16,517 nucleotides of DNA from an uncultured Fretibacterium sp. (lineage in GTDB: Bacteria > Synergistota > Synergistia > Synergistales > Aminobacteriaceae): positions 1-16,517 of the forward strand of contig CALBPU010000145.1 in the NCBI GenBank assembly GCA_937899395.1, given 5' to 3'. The position numbers were made by a program, and so were the translations under genes. The notes beneath the pieces were generated by a model. That model ran no database searches and was not told the origin of the DNA. It saw only the letters and a list, made by a program, of their open reading frames with translations. Below are positions 15,723 to 16,517 of the stretch, piece by piece; positions within the stretch are counted from its first letter, which is position 1, and each line of letters starts with the position of its first letter.

Positions 15723-15860
15723 TCAATCTTATGACTGATTATATTTCGCTCTTGATGGTTGAACATTTTACGGACGAAACCTTTTAGCTTGGTTCTCGCT
15801 TTTATTTCTCCGTCCAACAGGCAACATTCAGTTGTCAATGCTTAACACCATATCAGTTAA

Positions 15861-15889
15861 ATTATAGTCAGTCGTCAGTTTGATGTCAA
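15861..15889 (-). promoter_or_regulatory. Perfect sigma-70 consensus promoter inside the insert
   Basis: On the minus strand TTGACA (15884-15889) and TATAAT (15861-15866) are separated by exactly 17 nt, with no mismatch. It reads through the insert toward the peptidase C-terminal fragment. No long frame follows, which points to an RNA product or to chance read-out of the fragment. Confidence 0.82.
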
Positions 15890-15935
15890 GTTAATTTATA
15901 AAATTTCTATAACGGCTTTACACCTACCTTTCATT

Positions 15936-15947
15936 AAAAGTTATAAA
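15936..15947. repeat. 12-bp direct repeat, copy near left end of the insert
   Basis: AAAAGTTATAAA, identical to 15598-15609. The segment is AT-rich, so chance similarity is possible, but the position near both ends favours a structural role. Confidence 0.55.
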
Positions 15948-16008
15948 ATAAAGCTATAAATTTACTGAGTTTTATAATTTATATTTAACTGTTATTCAGC
16001 CTCCTTAT

Positions 16009-16211
16009 AAAAGAATTGCGTTGATTTTTTCAGCAGCAGCTAAAGGTTTTAATAGTTCCGTTTCACGTGAAGCAGCTCCTCCGCCCCTTACACTAAGTCC
16101 TGCTGGAGCTTCTTCACCGAAAATAAATACTGTACAGCCTGTACCGGCAATTTTATTTTCAGCACTGCCGATTTTCAAGTTGTGAAACTCTTTTATGCTT
16201 ATCTCTTTCAT
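16009..16211 (-). pseudogene. S58-family peptidase, N-terminal part of an interrupted gene
   Basis: About 66 residues of the family N-terminus: TGCTVFIFGEEAPAGLSVRG followed by GGAASRETELLKPLAAAEKI and then NAILL. This matches the usual strand order that leads directly into SGGSAFGLD. Here the frame instead reaches a TAA (16005-16007) two bases into the insert. The continuation is at 14819-15587 on the same strand. The ATG at 16211 begins 7 nt after the stop of the response regulator with only a weak Shine-Dalgarno site, so the ancestral gene was probably co-transcribed with it. Confidence 0.85.
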
Positions 16212-16218
16212 TTCATTT

Positions 16219-16517
16219 TTAACGTCTGGTCTTGAAAAACTCGTCTATACTGTCAAGAATATCCTTCGGTAACATCGTCTTCAACAAATATTTTTCTGGT
16301 TTGAATCTCAAGACTTCCATTATGCTGCGTTTATCTCCTTTAGCCGTCAAAAACATTACAGGAATATTTGCTGTGTTAGGGTCTGAACGAATCATCTCAA
16401 GGACTTTCGGCCCGTTTACAATCGGCATTTCAAAATCAAGCAAAATTAAATCTACTTTATTTTTCGCTAGAATCGTTATTGCATTCATACCGGAATTTGC
16501 GACAAGAATTTTATATC
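16219..16517 (-). CDS. Response-regulator receiver domain protein (N-terminus cut by window edge)
   Basis: A REC domain of a two-component system. The visible frame runs from the window edge (YKILVANSGMNAI) through the phospho-acceptor strand DLILLDFEMP to the conserved Thr in PVMFLTAKGD and Lys in YLLKTMLP. It ends in the last helix at FFKTRR. The acidic pair of the first strand lies beyond the edge. The protein stops at the end of the receiver domain, so no output domain follows. It is a stand-alone receiver, or its output domain would have to be N-terminal. The upstream part of the operon and any partner kinase are outside the window. It ends 7 nt before the split peptidase gene. Confidence 0.88.
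   Translation of the reverse strand, partial: YKILVANSGMNAITILAKNKVDLILLDFEMPIVNGPKVLEMIRSDPNTANIPVMFLTAKGDKRSIMEVLRFKPEKYLLKTMLPKDILDSIDEFFKTRR

Larger units (their letters stand above)
15592..15854 (-). ncRNA. Candidate structured RNA (omega-RNA-like) transcribed across the insert
   Basis: From the perfect promoter the predicted transcript runs about 260 nt to the right end of the insert. Hairpins visible (plus coordinates) are: GGACG 15772-15776 with CGTCC 15811-15815, enclosing AACC/GGTT; GCGTT 15670-15674 with AACGC 15681-15685 around a six-base loop; CGC/GCG 15645-15654; the palindrome CTCCGGAG near 15685-15693; and AGTTA/TAACT 15601-15615. Nested and closely packed hairpins with no long frame argue for an RNA product. 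The 3' part overlaps the TnpB-like relic, as TnpB guide RNAs overlap the end of tnpB. Unproven. Confidence 0.4.
15588..16008 (-). mobile_element. Miniature protein-less insertion (possible IS200/IS605- or IS607-type derivative with omega-RNA-like segment)
   Basis: About 420 bp splits the S58 peptidase gene. Outside it the two halves of the protein join in frame as I-L-F-C-N-G-S-A-F-G if one TTTT copy is kept, so TTTT is either a 4-bp duplication or shared sequence. TTTTATAAG occurs at both edges (16004-16012; 15592-15600), and a 12-bp copy TTTATAACTTTT lies near each end (15936-15947; 15598-15609). The right end carries a hairpin (15601-15615). The minus strand holds a perfect promoter, several short hairpins and a 33-codon relic like a TnpB C-terminus. 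No transposase or nuclease gene remains. That it is an insertion is strongly supported; the family name is my inference from the relic and end hairpin. A HEARO/IscB-type RNA element is the main alternative. Confidence 0.65.

Noticed and set aside
15760..15844. Open frame of about 43 codons in the insert (from TTG after the promoter)
   Set aside because: No ribosome site, no recognisable protein pattern, and it lies across the strongest RNA hairpin; treated as chance.
15854..15991. 9-bp inverted repeat CAGTTAAAT/ATTTAACTG as terminal inverted repeats
   Set aside because: The copies lie inside the insert rather than at its ends and one overlaps the -10 box; too short and AT-rich to define termini.
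15588..16008. Group I or group II intron interrupting the peptidase gene
   Set aside because: I could not find the group I core words around P7 (GUUCAGAGACUA-like) or a group II domain V hairpin, and the in-frame junction does not combine an exon-terminal U with an intron-terminal G. Splicing would still be worth an RT-PCR test.
1..16517. CRISPR array, tRNA or rRNA genes
   Set aside because: No regularly spaced repeats and no cloverleaf or rRNA-like stretch were seen on either strand.

Overview
The window looks like chromosomal DNA of an AT-rich, diderm, gut-type anaerobe. All three substrate-binding proteins carry classical signal peptides with AxA-type cleavage sites and no lipobox cysteine, which fits release into a periplasm. 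A DUF3798 ABC cassette, an S58 peptidase and several high-affinity uptake systems together suggest Synergistota. That assignment rests on remembered family distribution, so it is tentative. Shine-Dalgarno sites are strong, and TTG starts recur.

Layout. (1) Positions 1-6379, minus strand: a catabolic import operon in the order binding protein, permease A, double ATPase, permease B, metal-dependent amidohydrolase, D-2-hydroxyacid dehydrogenase (cut by the left edge). The ATPase and the two permeases are coupled by overlaps or very short gaps. A terminator-like hairpin follows the binding-protein gene. (2) Positions 6380-6720: a gene-free stretch holding the terminator of the next operon and a long leader. 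(3) Positions 6721-8983, minus strand: a polar amino-acid ABC importer (binding protein, permease, ATPase). (4) Positions 8984-9130: a compact divergent promoter region in which the two -35 boxes overlap. (5) Positions 9131-14794, plus strand: a DUF3798-type ABC cassette (binding protein, double ATPase with a degenerate second half, two different RbsC-like permeases, a small membrane-anchored protein), ending in a hairpin shared with the convergent gene. (6) Positions 14819-16211, minus strand: an S58 (DmpA/P1-like) peptidase gene split in two by an insert of about 420 bp. (7) Positions 16219-16517: a receiver-domain response regulator, cut by the right edge.

The most unusual part is the insert at about 15588-16008. 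It encodes no intact protein. It carries an exact TTGACA-17-TATAAT promoter, several short hairpins and a 33-codon relic that resembles the C-terminal tail of TnpB nucleases. It looks like a miniature, protein-less relative of IS200/IS605- or IS607-type elements that has kept a possible guide-RNA (omega RNA) segment. The insertion is well supported by the two matching halves of the peptidase; the TnpB affiliation is an inference.

Three import systems with no transcriptional regulator beside them suggest a scavenging lifestyle. The first operon probably imports and then oxidises a sugar-derived or hydroxy-acid-type substrate; the substrates of the other two systems cannot be read from sequence.
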